Positions 9,488-19,318 of a stretch of DNA of 64,000 bases are shown piece after piece. The stretch's first letter is position 1. Each line of letters begins with the position of its first letter. Origin of the DNA: Mayamaea pseudoterrestris. Taxonomy: Eukaryota > Bacillariophyta > Bacillariophyceae > Sellaphorales > Sellaphoraceae. A program made the position numbers and the translations under genes. The stretch spans positions 992,001 through 1,056,000 of the forward strand of contig BROI01000004.1 of NCBI GenBank assembly GCA_027923505.1, in the 5' to 3' direction. Below the pieces are notes generated by a model, which did not search any database, was not told where the DNA came from, and saw only the letters and a program-made list of their open reading frames with translations.

Positions 9488-10785
9488 TCATTTTGGTCGT
9501 TGCAGGGACGAGACCAATTTGACAACCATGTCATTGTTTCGTACATTTTTGCACCAGCTCGAGAGTTGCTTGTGCAATCGTTCGTACCGATTTCGATTTC
9601 CATTCGCTATATCCGCTTCACTGCTGTTTAGCACGGCGAAGCCGCCAAGAACAGTCCCCGTCAAGTGACTAATGCGCGGCTGCAAGCCATGGTAAAAGTT
9701 CTTACTGTGTAAGATTGGCAGCTTCATCATGTCTGTTCCCTGAAAGACTTTGCGCTGCAATAGATTCTTGGGTTGCTTGTCCAGCACTGCTCTCGCTTGC
9801 GACATGATGCCGCCTTGCGTATTGGAGCAGTCAAGGCACTGTGGAAAGAAACGAAATTTGACTTTCATTCGAAAGAGTTTTCGGTACCAGATTCGGTTCA
9901 GCTCGTTGGCCACGAGTAGAGGAGGCATGTGCTGCAAAGGCAAATGGAGCGAGAAGGATCGAGAGACTAGACGATTGAGAGAAATGCTAAAGAAAGAGTC
10001 AATAAAGTATCTTGCAGACTCACATCGCCGTTAAACCTTGGTCGCTGGAAGAGCATACGCGTCCCACAAGTATGGCAGCCCGCGAGACGTCCCATGCGTT
10101 GCAGCGCCAATCGTTGCGTCTCGGTCGCATACATCGACGTTGCCTTGAGGCTAAAGACCCGTGGCCTCGCGAATGATCCATGGTGAACGTAGCTACTTGG
10201 TGCGACGGACCAGAAGCGTCCGCCCAAAAGCTTGAAAGTCAATAGACCCAGGCAGCAAATGCGTAGCGTGTGAAGCGGAATCTGAACAAAGTGTAAATCG
10301 AGACAATCATTGTTTCTTCGTGTAAAGGAATCATCAAAGAGTATATCTCTTTGGCGTCGCTTGGTGTCAAACAAGGTGGGAAGTTTACCTTGCACCACGT
10401 ATTCATTCGTCGCAATGGCAGCATGATGACTCGCCACCGATGCCAAACAGACACTCGCCACTCCAGAAAGACTTGGTATTGGTCGATTGGTTGCCGTGGA
10501 AATGCGCAATATTTGATGCATCACGTAGGTCGACAGGGCCAAGGTTGACGAAAAGGCAGCCGTTCCAGCAATCATGGCGTATACGTCAGACCGTTCCAAG
10601 CCTTGCTGAAAGCCGCGCTGAACAGTTTCGAGTGCATAATCCAAGTCTTGAGGGTCAATCATTGCTGCAGTTTCCTTGCTGGAAATCGTTACTAGGAGAC
10701 TAATACGCGACAATCCGTGGATGCAGAAGATGAAGGCTGCATGATGGAGATGCTGGCGATGAACGGCTATTGTTTGTCGCACCAT
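9488..10785 (-). CDS. hypothetical multi-pass membrane protein with CxxC pairs (two exons)
   Basis: Two open frames join cleanly: exon 1 10785-10024, donor GTGAGT, intron 92 nt (10023-9932), acceptor TTTGCAG, exon 2 9931-9488; 401 residues from the ATG at 10785 (an alternative ATG is at 10662). Hydrophobic segments occur around residues 15-35, 65-90, 105-125 and 165-185, so an integral membrane protein is likely. After them a CHTC pair near 235 and a CLDC pair near 280 flank the splice junction and could form a zinc site reminiscent of CxxC-based folds. I do not recognise the family. The 3' end is convergent with the coproporphyrinogen oxidase gene, about 100 nt apart. Confidence 0.7.
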
Positions 10786-10983
10786 CACCAGTTCAGCTAT
10801 TTACAAACGAATTGTCGCGCCAAGGCGCACGTTATAATAAGTCGCCATAACATACATACTAGTCGAGGATGAAATATGCAAACAATCCAAATTAAATTAA
10901 TTCTCTAAATTCCTTATTGCGGGGGGAACCCCCGCTCTTACGCTAACCCCTGAGAGGGTGGTCACGGGATTGGATTGGCTGAG

Positions 10984-11312
10984 TCGTGCCGCATCCCATG
11001 CGAAAAAGCGCGGTTCCTTGGTCTCCGGGTTTTTTGATCGATTTTCATGGCATCGCCATTTTTGCGCTGGATTTGCGGGACCAAGGAGGCGTTGCATTGC
11101 AACCAGCAAGATGTCATGAGAACCACAAGAAAGCAGGGAATATGATTCCGTTGGAACATTTGCCGCGGGACCAAAATTGAGTGAGTGAGTCGCCTTTGTT
11201 TGAACGAGGTGCAAACTGGTAACATCTTCAATCGTCGACGCGACATCGTGCCGCATCCCATGCGAAAAAGCGCGGTTCCTTGGTCTCCGGGTTTTTTGAT
11301 CGATTTTCATGG
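10984..11312 (+). repeat. 67-bp perfect direct repeat, copies 262 bp apart
   Basis: The segment 10984-11050 is repeated exactly at 11246-11312, from TCGTGCCGCATCCC to GATTTTCATGG. The 195 bp between are unique. It lies directly 5' of the pol linker of the Ty3-like element. A minus-strand ORF spanning both (10897-11340) reads the repeat in two different frames, arguing against a protein role. The perfect identity contrasts with the decayed pol and points to a recent duplication or gene conversion. Confidence 0.85.
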
Positions 11313-11335
11313 AGAGGATTTGAGCAATCGGCCAA

Positions 11336-14308
11336 AACAAATCAGAGACTCTTTGATTGAGCGGTTTGTTCTATTCTCTGATACTGAACCAGACCTGCAT
11401 ACAAGCGAGGAGATTTTATCAGCTAAGTATAACAAAGTGTCGACAGACGAGGTTGCCGATCAATCAACTCATTTAAATGAGGAGCAACGTACCGATTTAA
11501 AACGTCTCTTACGACGCTTTCCCGCTCTCTTTTTCAGGCAAGCTTGGCAAATACCCACACGAGCTAGTCCACATTGACATTGATCCACAAGCTAAACCAG
11601 TTCATAAAAGACATTATCCAGTGCCTCGAGTGCATGAGCAAACCTTCAAGAAAGAGCCCGATCGACTCGTCGAACTCGGTGTACTTGAGCCTTGCGGCCG
11701 CAGCGAATGGGCGGCGCCCACCTTTATTATACCAAAGAAGGACAAGACTGTACGCTTTGTCTCTGACTTTAGAGCATTGAACAAAGTAATCAAGAGGCGC
11801 ACGTTCCCGATGCCGCGAATCCATGAGCTACTGGCGAGGCGCAGCGGGTACAAGTTCTTCACAAAGCTTGATATTTCAATGCAGTATTATACCTTCCAGT
11901 TGGACAAGGAAAGCAGCGAGCTCTGTACAATTGCAACGCCGTTCGGTTTGTTTCGATACTTGCGTTTGCCAATGGGCGTCAATCAAGCCCCCGATATTGC
12001 TCAAGAGGTGATGGAGAAGGTTTTACAAGGGTTGCGCGACGTTGAAAAGTACCTTGATGACGTCGGCTGCTTTAGCGACACTTGGAAGGAGCATTTAACG
12101 CTGTTAGAGTCTGTTTTAAAGCGACTCGAGGATAGCGGCTTTACAATCAATCCAAGCAAGTGCGAATGGGGCGTCAAGGAAACCGACTGGCTTGGGTACT
12201 GGCTCACGCCGACAGGACTCAAACCCTGGCCCAAGAAAGTCCAAGCAATTGTGGATATGAAGCCTCCTACTAATCTCAAGCAGTTGCGCTCATTCCTTGG
12301 TCTTGTTACATACTATCGAACCATGTGCGCGTGGTCGCACATGCTTGCTCCTTTGACGAATCTCGTCGGCAAAAAGTCTTTTCAATGGGGTGCGCCTCAA
12401 CAAAAAGCATTCGAGGAAATGAAAGCAGTTGCAGCAAGCGATGTTCTTCTTCGCTATCCTGATCATAACAAACCATTCGTTATTAAAACGGATGCGTCTG
12501 ATTATCAACTCGGCGCCGTCATCCTTCAAGATGGCGTGCCGGTCGCTTACTTTTCGCGCAAGCTCAACAGCGCCCAAGTCAATTATACCACCATTGAAAA
12601 GGAATTGCTAAGTATTGTTGAAACGCTCAAAACGTTTCGTTCGATGCTGCTTGGTGCGCGTTTGCAAATCCATACGGACCATAAAAATCTCACCCACGAG
12701 TTGACCGCCTTCCAAACGCAGCGCGTCCTTCGATGGCGTCTGTACTTGGAGGAATTCGGACCCGAGTTCCTTTACCTCAAAGGGGAGCTTAATACTGTTG
12801 CAGATGCTCTTTCAAGGGTTCCAACGGCAAGGGAAACCTCTCTAGTGGGGGAGAGCCCTGTTGATGTTTTAAAGCAACAACAGGATGCCCGACAAAAGGA
12901 AGCGCAAGAGGCAGCAGTGCCCATGCGACATACCCATCACGATGACAACTTACACGGTGTCAACGATGGCCATCACGATGGCGGCGTTCTTGCACATTCA
13001 ATTGAATCAACAACAAACGACCATGGGGAAAGGCAAATTGAAGAGCTATCAATTGCTAATGAAGGTTACTGTCTCCTACGGGACGAACCAGAGCTTGCAG
13101 AGTGCCTGCTCCTCCATCCGGAGTTCGACGAACAAGGGCGATATCCCCTGTCGTATTCAACCATTGCCGAGTATCAACAAGAAGATGCAACGCTAATGGC
13201 CGCAGTCCAAAACCAAGACGCGACAACCATACAATACAAACAACTTGGAGACGTTCAGATTGTTGTATTCCAAGCAGACGAACGCTGGCGAATCTGCATC
13301 CCCAGTGCGATCCTCGATCGCTTGATTCTTTGGTACCACCTCTCAATGGCCCACGCTGGAATGACTCGCCTCACAACGAGCATCAAACAGCACTTTTACC
13401 ATCCTAAGCTCAAGCAGCGCGTCGAGCATCTTGTTGGTGCTTGCGATACTTGCCAACGCAACAAAGGAGGCAGTCGCCAATATGGAGAGCTGCCAGCGAG
13501 AGACGTGCGCGTCGCTCCTTGGTATGAAGTCCACGTTGACCTCATCGGCCCATGGAAAGTATCAGTGAACGGCATTGACTGTTATTTCAGAGCGTTAACG
13601 ATGATTGACCCAGTTACTAACCTTGTCGAAATTGTTCGCTATCAGGACAAGTCGGCGTATCATATCGGCCGTCTCTTTGAAGACAACTGGCTCTCTCGCT
13701 ATCCTCGACCAATGCGACTCGTTGCCGACCAAGGCAGTGAGTTTAAAGGAGCATTTGGAACCATCCTTGAACACAATGGGATTGAATGGCATGCCGCTTC
13801 GGCCAAGACGCCCACTGCTAACAGCATTTGCGAGCGCTGTCACCTCGTTATTGGCAACGTGCTTCGTACACTTGTACACGCTCATCCGCCCGAGGATTTG
13901 ATGGAAGCTGACGATATAATCGATCAATGCCTCGCGACAGCAATGCATGCAACACGAGTTGTATCAAGTGGAGCTCTTGATAACCTTTCTCCCGGCGCCG
14001 TCGTCTTTCAACGCGACATGTTTCTGGATATACCTTTGGTTGCCGGACAATCTAGCTATCTCTGTTAGAGCGAAGGATTGTCAATGAACGTTTGCTCCAG
14101 AGCGATTCGGAGACTGACTCATGACTTTAAAGTTGACGAGCAGATCCTCAAGAAGGTATACGACCCTAACAAGCTCGAAGAACGATGGATCGGTCCTTAT
14201 TCAATTGAACAAGTCCACGTTAATGGAACGGTTACCATTCGCCTCTCGCCTATGGTGACTGACCGAGTTAATATTCGGCGTATCAAGCCGTACCGGCAAG
14301 ACGTCTAA
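11336..14308 (+). pseudogene. pol: Ty3/gypsy pol (RT-RNase H-integrase), frameshifted
   Basis: The longest frame is 11621-14068 (815 codons, opening at a GTG). The reverse transcriptase has the SDFRALNK block and the YLDD catalytic box at 12049-12060. RNase H has the TDAS motif near 12490 and later DHKNLT. The integrase has an H-H-C-C zinc domain (13337-13455) and a D,D,E core: Asp in HVDLIGP near 13537, Asp in DQGSEF near 13727, Glu near 13829. The protease-RT linker sits in another frame (11336-11577), displaced by one base near 11538. After 14050 the frame changes more than once before the integrase C-terminal region (14112-14308, KLEERWIGPY and a TVTIRLSP block). No chromodomain is seen. 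Catalytic residues are intact, so the breaks are fairly recent or the copy is recoded; the former is likelier. Confidence 0.88.
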
Positions 14309-15118
14309 GGTTTGCGCAGCTCCCTTGCTTCAATCTACCAAGATCGAGCTAAATTACGGCACCCTGTGCGACAGGAAGGCCGCTGCCACTTTACAAACAA
14401 GAAGGAAGACATTTTACCCCAGCTACCCTCATGGTCGCTCTTAGTGTGGGAGAGTGTGCTATCTGACACGATTCACATGCACCGGCCCGTCCTCAACGGC
14501 GAGCCGGACAGTCAACGGACACGCCCGTCGGGTATTAGCGAAGATGGGCGATCCTGTTGCGACATCTGCGATCCTCGCTCTTTTAAAGCGATGGCTCGCC
14601 ATGGAGGCAATCTTCAATTGCAGTCTTTTAAAATACCATCATAATTTCCATTTACATATCATCCTACGATAGGTACTTCAGCGTCATCCTCTTTGCTTCG
14701 CCGCAAACCCACAATACGAAACATACTCGGACATTCCATCCGTTCGGCCTTAACAAAAATGTATTGAAGCCAGCTGTCGATTCAATATGTATGACGCCGT
14801 TGCTTCCGCTAAAGTAACTGACGTTTGAATCTTGACTATCAGCCGAAAAGTGCTTGAGAAAAGAGAAATGATTCGCTTCCGATCGACATCGCGCAACGGG
14901 CATCGTCTGCAGGTTTGCTTGACGTAGCGCAGCTCGCGAGCTAAAGCACATCATCTATTGCTGCCTATGAACGGTAACATCTTTGGAGCCTTGCTGAAAC
15001 TTTGAAGTAATCAGTTCTAAATCGCTCAATTGGAGCCGACTGGCTTTGCTTAATAAGAGAGGCCTATCGCGTATTCTGCACCCCTTCAAATCTGCCTCGG
15101 TTTCGCATTGCAGTCACG
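14309..15118. other. 810-nt spacer between the Ty3-like element and the HMG-box gene
   Basis: The left part (14309-14640) has no coding signal and may be the decayed 3' end of the element. The right part holds one weak minus-strand ORF (described separately) and the presumed promoter of the HMG-box gene. No LTR end or polypurine tract could be fixed. Confidence 0.4.
14664..14954 (-). CDS. possible small protein, 96 aa
   Basis: ATG at 14954, stop at 14664. Composition is protein-like in its C-terminal half, with a hydrophobic stretch near residues 78-87, but no family is recognised and no neighbour supports it. It could be the 3' end of a gene interrupted by the adjacent retroelement, or chance. 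Treat as doubtful. Confidence 0.25.
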   Translation of the reverse strand: MMCFSSRAALRQANLQTMPVARCRSEANHFSFLKHFSADSQDSNVSYFSGSNGVIHIESTAGFNTFLLRPNGWNVRVCFVLWVCGEAKRMTLKYLS

Positions 15119-16216
15119 ATGAAGAGGGTCCGGAAAAAGCAGCCCTACCGTCGCAAAAAGCCCGTTGACCTTCCGCGTCGCGCACTGAGTGCGTATAATT
15201 TGTTCTTTCGGGACGAGCGAGGGAAAATCATGGAGGAGCAAAAGCTGGCTGGCTTGGCAAGCACGAGTACCTTTGGTGCACTCGGCAAAGCGGTAGCTGA
15301 CCGATGGAAAAACATGACACCAGAAGAACATTCCCGATATAAACAGCTAGCTGCTGAAGACAAGATTCGTTACAATCGAGAGATGGAGCAGTACAAGGCA
15401 AATGCGTTATCTGTCCATCAGCTGCGGACTGAAGAGGGGCGGTTAGCAGGCGAAATGATGCACGCCTCTGTCGGATATCCCAATCGATATTCTTCTCCTC
15501 AATTCCGTTTAGGCTCAACCATGTTGCGTCAACCGCATGACACTGGTTTCTCCATGGCTCAAGCTAATCCAACGCCCTTTGCTGCTGCTGCCGCCGATGC
15601 AAGCAACTTGTCGTTGCGCGACGCAGCTGGATTATTAGCTGACATACAAAACCCACTCGAACTATCACTACTATTGGGGGCTCAAGACTGCTCATTGTCA
15701 CTGTATTCGCGACTATTGGCTTCGCAGCAATATGGAAATGCTCATGTGCCCCTTGGAGCATCTTCGTTAGACAGTTTGGGCGCACAACAACAAGCTCCGC
15801 TACTACTAAACCACCATCTTGCCTGGGCGAAAGCTGAACGCGATTTACAAGTAGAGCAGGCGACGCAGCAACTGTATCAGAGCGCCATGGCGAGCCAACA
15901 GCTCCAGCTACTGACGGCGCAGCAGTCGGCGTTTGCCTCAACTGCTGCAGGTGCAACACAGCCGCCGCCAAACTATTTTGCCATGCTGCTGGGTAGCAGC
16001 GCCAATCAGTCGCCCCTGCCGAATGCCACTGCTGATTGCGTTCCAGGTAAGATTGTCTTGGACGATGCACAAGAACAAGGTGACGCGGCTGCCACAATCA
16101 ATCCCTTGCTGCGGCACTACCTGCGACAAGCGCAACAAAATAGGGAATCAGTCAAGGCGACGTCATCTATAGGCGCAGATGCGCTAGGTAAGTTTAGTAA
16201 CTTGCCGTGGCGATAG
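15119..16216 (+). CDS. HMG-box DNA-binding protein
   Basis: 365 residues, ATG at 15119. A basic N-terminus (Arg/Lys-rich, residues 2-14) leads into a single HMG box at about 18-92, recognised by PRRALSAYNLFFRDER at the start, a central WKNMTPEEHSRYKQLAAEDK and the YNREMEQYK end. The rest is Gln/Ala/Ser-rich, low-complexity and probably disordered. The class binds the DNA minor groove and bends it; this one resembles the many single-box HMG proteins of diatoms, with nuclear location expected. Target genes unknown. Confidence 0.85.
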   Translation: MKRVRKKQPYRRKKPVDLPRRALSAYNLFFRDERGKIMEEQKLAGLASTSTFGALGKAVADRWKNMTPEEHSRYKQLAAEDKIRYNREMEQYKANALSVHQLRTEEGRLAGEMMHASVGYPNRYSSPQFRLGSTMLRQPHDTGFSMAQANPTPFAAAAADASNLSLRDAAGLLADIQNPLELSLLLGAQDCSLSLYSRLLASQQYGNAHVPLGASSLDSLGAQQQAPLLLNHHLAWAKAERDLQVEQATQQLYQSAMASQQLQLLTAQQSAFASTAAGATQPPPNYFAMLLGSSANQSPLPNATADCVPGKIVLDDAQEQGDAAATINPLLRHYLRQAQQNRESVKATSSIGADALGKFSNLPWR

Positions 16217-16566
16217 GAGGGATACGATAGTAATTAGCAGACTCTTCTAGGCTTGGCATTTAGTACATCAGTAGCCACCGGTAGTTATAGAAGTAGAAAT
16301 GAGTCGAGTTTGTGAAACGGAGTAACCTTGTCAATTCTACGACTAAACGTTCGCAGAAAATGTCAGTCACGTGTCCATCGTTCCGTTTCCCCACAGATAA
16401 TTCTAAGAAAAGGTACACATTACCCTACAGTGACATGCGCCAGCCAGAGGAAGACTCCATCCACACGCGAGCGAATCGAGAGGCCTTTGCCACTTTTTTA
16501 CGACCAGCAACAATTATTGCGTTCGAGTCATGGCGAACCTATGGAGTGCTTGCGTGAAGTAGCATC
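16217..16566. other. 350-nt intergenic region
   Basis: 3' flank of the HMG-box gene and 5' flank of the next plus-strand gene. Two overlapping short ORFs have unconvincing composition. A near-copy of the TACCGGTA octamer (CACCGGTA) occurs near 16276. Nothing else is seen. Confidence 0.35.
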
Positions 16567-17493
16567 ATGATGATGGAGCTCTTGTCCAATGCGTCAATGT
16601 TCGTCTTGACCGTGGCGCTGATTGTCTTGGCAAACAATCCAAGCTTGCGGCGAACCGCATTCAAGTTTCTGTCGTCTGTTTTGATGCTGCGGCGTCGCAA
16701 CAAGGCGGCGCCGCGACGACTTGTCTCGAAAACAAAGAGAGTTACATCGATTGGAGATACAATTACTTCGAGTGTTCCAACGATGATGGAGTCTATCGTC
16801 GAGTCAAGTGAAGAGACGGCGGACGGTGTCGAGGAACCGTCAGGGGTTCTGGCGGCGGCGAAGCAATCAACGGACCGGGACACAAAGCGAAACGTTCGAT
16901 TCGGCTCGCTTAAAGAGTCTGCGGTTGACGAACAAGCCAAGGTTTTGAAGAACGAGAATTCGTTAAACGCTAGCTTGCATTCCACGAATTCTGCGAATAG
17001 CCGAGTCAGCTTCCATGAATCGCTGCATCAACCCGTCGCGGCTGTACCTATTGATGCCTTTAGTCTCGATTCGATTCATAGTAGAGTTTCCAGCCAGCGA
17101 CGGGAAAGCAGTTTTCTGAAGAATCTGTCAACGCCAAGCTTGGAACGGCCTGCGCCAAGCATTCCGTGGCTTGACGATTTAGCGAATTGTGGCTCCTCAT
17201 CCGTGTCAAGCACAAGAGACGAGTCAGCGACGGTATCGGAACACGGAGGTGAAGAATTTACAAACTCGGCTTTTAGCGTCAATGACTCGAAAGACGAAGG
17301 ATCAATTCGCTCCGAGCTTTCGTGTCGTTTGCGAAATCGACTGGTGCATGGACCAAAGGCGGCACCCACCAAGAAGAACAAGTCTCGCAATGGACCCAGT
17401 AGCTCGGTGGGGACGGATTTTGAATCCATGCCCTCGTCACTATCGAGCGACATGCTGGATCGAAGCTGCAGTCCCTTTCGTGTGGTGGTCTGA
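16567..17493 (+). CDS. hypothetical signal-anchor protein, Ser-rich
   Basis: 308 residues, ATG at 16567 (second Met immediately after). One hydrophobic segment (about 8-24, FVLTVALIVLA) followed by Arg-rich residues suggests a signal anchor with the bulk of the protein in the cytosol. The remainder is Ser/Glu/Asp-rich, without cysteine motifs, and contains many potential phosphorylation sites. No family recognised. The absence of stops over 300 codons and the clean start support a real gene. Confidence 0.6.
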   Translation: MMMELLSNASMFVLTVALIVLANNPSLRRTAFKFLSSVLMLRRRNKAAPRRLVSKTKRVTSIGDTITSSVPTMMESIVESSEETADGVEEPSGVLAAAKQSTDRDTKRNVRFGSLKESAVDEQAKVLKNENSLNASLHSTNSANSRVSFHESLHQPVAAVPIDAFSLDSIHSRVSSQRRESSFLKNLSTPSLERPAPSIPWLDDLANCGSSSVSSTRDESATVSEHGGEEFTNSAFSVNDSKDEGSIRSELSCRLRNRLVHGPKAAPTKKNKSRNGPSSSVGTDFESMPSSLSSDMLDRSCSPFRVVV

Positions 17494-18040
17494 TAGCTTG
17501 TCGCCATGTTGCATGCTCGATGCGTCCTTCATATTTGCACCAAACTCTTGTTTATTCAATGGAATGGAACGGTTTGCGTGCAGATGATAATTATATGTAT
17601 TGATAAAAGTTTCTACTTTACGTCAAGATGATTAGATCTAGTAGCAAGAGAAAGATTAATGGCGTACCGGCAGCACGCGCAAACGTTGCGATGTGTCTTT
17701 ATTCCCCTACAGACGGCATGCAAGCAAGTATGCAAACAACACTGATATGGCCGGTAGCTACAGATGCCTCTATGTATGTGTACGTTTCAAGATAACTTTG
17801 TATTACACGACACCGAAATTGCATATCTGGACCCAAGACAATCCGCTCAAGAAGCATGCCAAACCGGCTCAGTCGAAAATGCTGCACTCGCAGCCAATCT
17901 CTCGCTCCTTGGAACAATCAGGCGCTAACGTCCTTGCTCGTTAATAACGTTTTGCCTGATTTCGATAAGGCTCACGTCCAGATGAATCAAAGCAGCACGC
18001 CATCGAATCGATCCAGATTACCAGGAATCGCAACCTTTTC
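17494..18040. other. 547-nt convergent intergenic region
   Basis: Lies between two 3' ends (signal-anchor protein, plus; cyclophilin, minus). Short ORFs on both strands have no recognisable content. No tRNA or repeat seen. Confidence 0.35.
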
Positions 18041-18901
18041 TCACTCGCCCGCCACGACCGCGCCTTGGTCGACATGAATCTCTTCGACAGAATCAATATA
18101 TGAGAGCAATGGAAACTCCTTTTCCAGGTACTTGTTTCCTTGATTCTGTATCTTTCCTTGGACTGGCTTTTCGCGATACTCGGCATAGATGCGATCAACA
18201 TACTCCATGCCTTCCAGCACCACTCCGACTGGGGCAAAGCCTTCCTTATCCAAATAGCGATTCCCTGAAGCTTTCGTATTGATGAACATTTGCGTCGTTC
18301 GCGTATTCTTGCCGCTCATGGCGAAGGAAATTGTCCCTCGCGCGTTGGTTTGCTTGACGACATCATCCTTCAAAACGTCGTCTCGCCACTGACGTTGTAT
18401 TTCTGGGTCTGCCGCAATCCCAAACTGCACCATGAAGTTGGGAATGACGCGAAAGAAGCGACATTGATCGTAAAATTTGGCGTCCAAGAGCTTGTGCAAG
18501 TGTGCCACTCCAATGGGAGCCCATGACGGACGCGTTTCCAGTACAATCGTTCCATTGGTTTCGCCCATACTATTTGCAACAAGTCCTTTCAAATGTATAG
18601 AAAACCTTCGACTAGATGATTCTGTGGCTGCCACTGCTTGGACTCGTTGATTGCGAATAAAGTCTTGGGCCAGCAGCTTCTCCGGAGTCAGCAGTGGTCG
18701 CTTCACGGCTGCACCAGCGACCGCTTGCTGATCCGCGTTTGCCGCTGCTGCTGCACGCAGTGCTGCTCGTTGCTTGCGATCTGGAAAGCCGTCGTAGCGA
18801 AACAGCACAATGGCAAAGAATGTAATGCTGCAAACGCCAAGGAATAGTCGGAGGAGTGTGATGCGTTGTGGATTTCGAGTCGGTCGTCTTATCTGAGCCA
18901 T
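18041..18901 (-). CDS. membrane-anchored cyclophilin-type peptidyl-prolyl isomerase
   Basis: 286 residues from the ATG at 18901 (an upstream GTG was rejected). Residues about 16-36 form a single hydrophobic anchor after a basic N-terminus, so a type II membrane protein of the secretory pathway is likely. The cyclophilin domain spans about 98-275. It keeps the catalytic block FFRVIPNFMVQFG (Arg, Phe, Met, Gln of the active site), then GTISFAMSGKNTRTTQMFINT and the FAPVGVVLEGMEYVDRIY segment. The loop that usually reads GGD is changed to GIA and the usual GxGG segment is altered, so activity may be reduced but the core residues remain. Role: folding of secretory proteins, by family inference. 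Confidence 0.85.
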   Translation of the reverse strand: MAQIRRPTRNPQRITLLRLFLGVCSITFFAIVLFRYDGFPDRKQRAALRAAAAANADQQAVAGAAVKRPLLTPEKLLAQDFIRNQRVQAVAATESSSRRFSIHLKGLVANSMGETNGTIVLETRPSWAPIGVAHLHKLLDAKFYDQCRFFRVIPNFMVQFGIAADPEIQRQWRDDVLKDDVVKQTNARGTISFAMSGKNTRTTQMFINTKASGNRYLDKEGFAPVGVVLEGMEYVDRIYAEYREKPVQGKIQNQGNKYLEKEFPLLSYIDSVEEIHVDQGAVVAGE

Positions 18902-19318
18902 TGCAGAAAAATGTAGCACAGTTTCCTTTTGGCAATGTAATGAAAATGCTCAAATGAAATACAGCGCTGTCGGTCAATGTAATGGAGCACCTATATAGTT
19001 TGAACAGTGTTCAAACATTGGCGGCGATGCAGCGTTTGGCGTTGGTGTGGTCATGGTCAAGCAAGGCCGCGCGTTTCTTCCATTGTGGAAATTGTTGAGG
19101 TTAAAAGTTTTCACAGCGGAAATTGTTAGGGTTTAAGGTTCTCAATCACACAACAAAATCCACTGGAACGTTTCGATTGGCTGAAGGACGTCACTTGATG
19201 ACGCATTAGGCTCGGCTCGCGCTTGGCGCTTTCGTGGTTCATTCGCTGGGACGAACGACTGCTCCTCCATGAAAAACCTGGACCGTTCTCAACGCCACAT
19301 TTGCAGCTGCGCTTCACG
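18902..19318. promoter_or_regulatory. 417-nt divergent intergenic region
   Basis: Separates the cyclophilin gene (minus) from the ELM2-SANT-PHD gene (plus). It contains an imperfect direct repeat of GGAAATTGTT (19087 and 19118) followed by G/T-rich, A-rich runs, and a TATA-like CTATATAG near 18991. Function of either is not established. Confidence 0.35.

Larger units (their letters stand above)
10919..14308 (+). mobile_element. degenerate Ty3/gypsy-type retrotransposon, gag and LTRs not seen
   Basis: Contains a protease/RT linker, reverse transcriptase, RNase H and integrase in the Ty3/gypsy order, but broken by frameshifts at about 11536-11541 and at least twice between 14040 and 14120. I found no gag zinc knuckle, no aspartic protease motif, no primer-binding site and no matching terminal repeats when comparing 10800-11340 with 14309-14960. 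The left boundary is arbitrary: a perfect 7-bp hairpin (GCGGGGG/CCCCCGC, 10919-10935) and a 67-bp direct repeat lie there. Probably an old, truncated insertion. Confidence 0.8.

Noticed and set aside
10897-11340. Minus-strand ORF of 147 codons in the Ty3 leader
   Set aside because: It spans both copies of the 67-bp repeat and reads them in different frames; no protein-like conservation.
10800-14960. LTRs flanking the Ty3-like element
   Set aside because: Comparison by eye of both flanks shows no shared terminal sequence.
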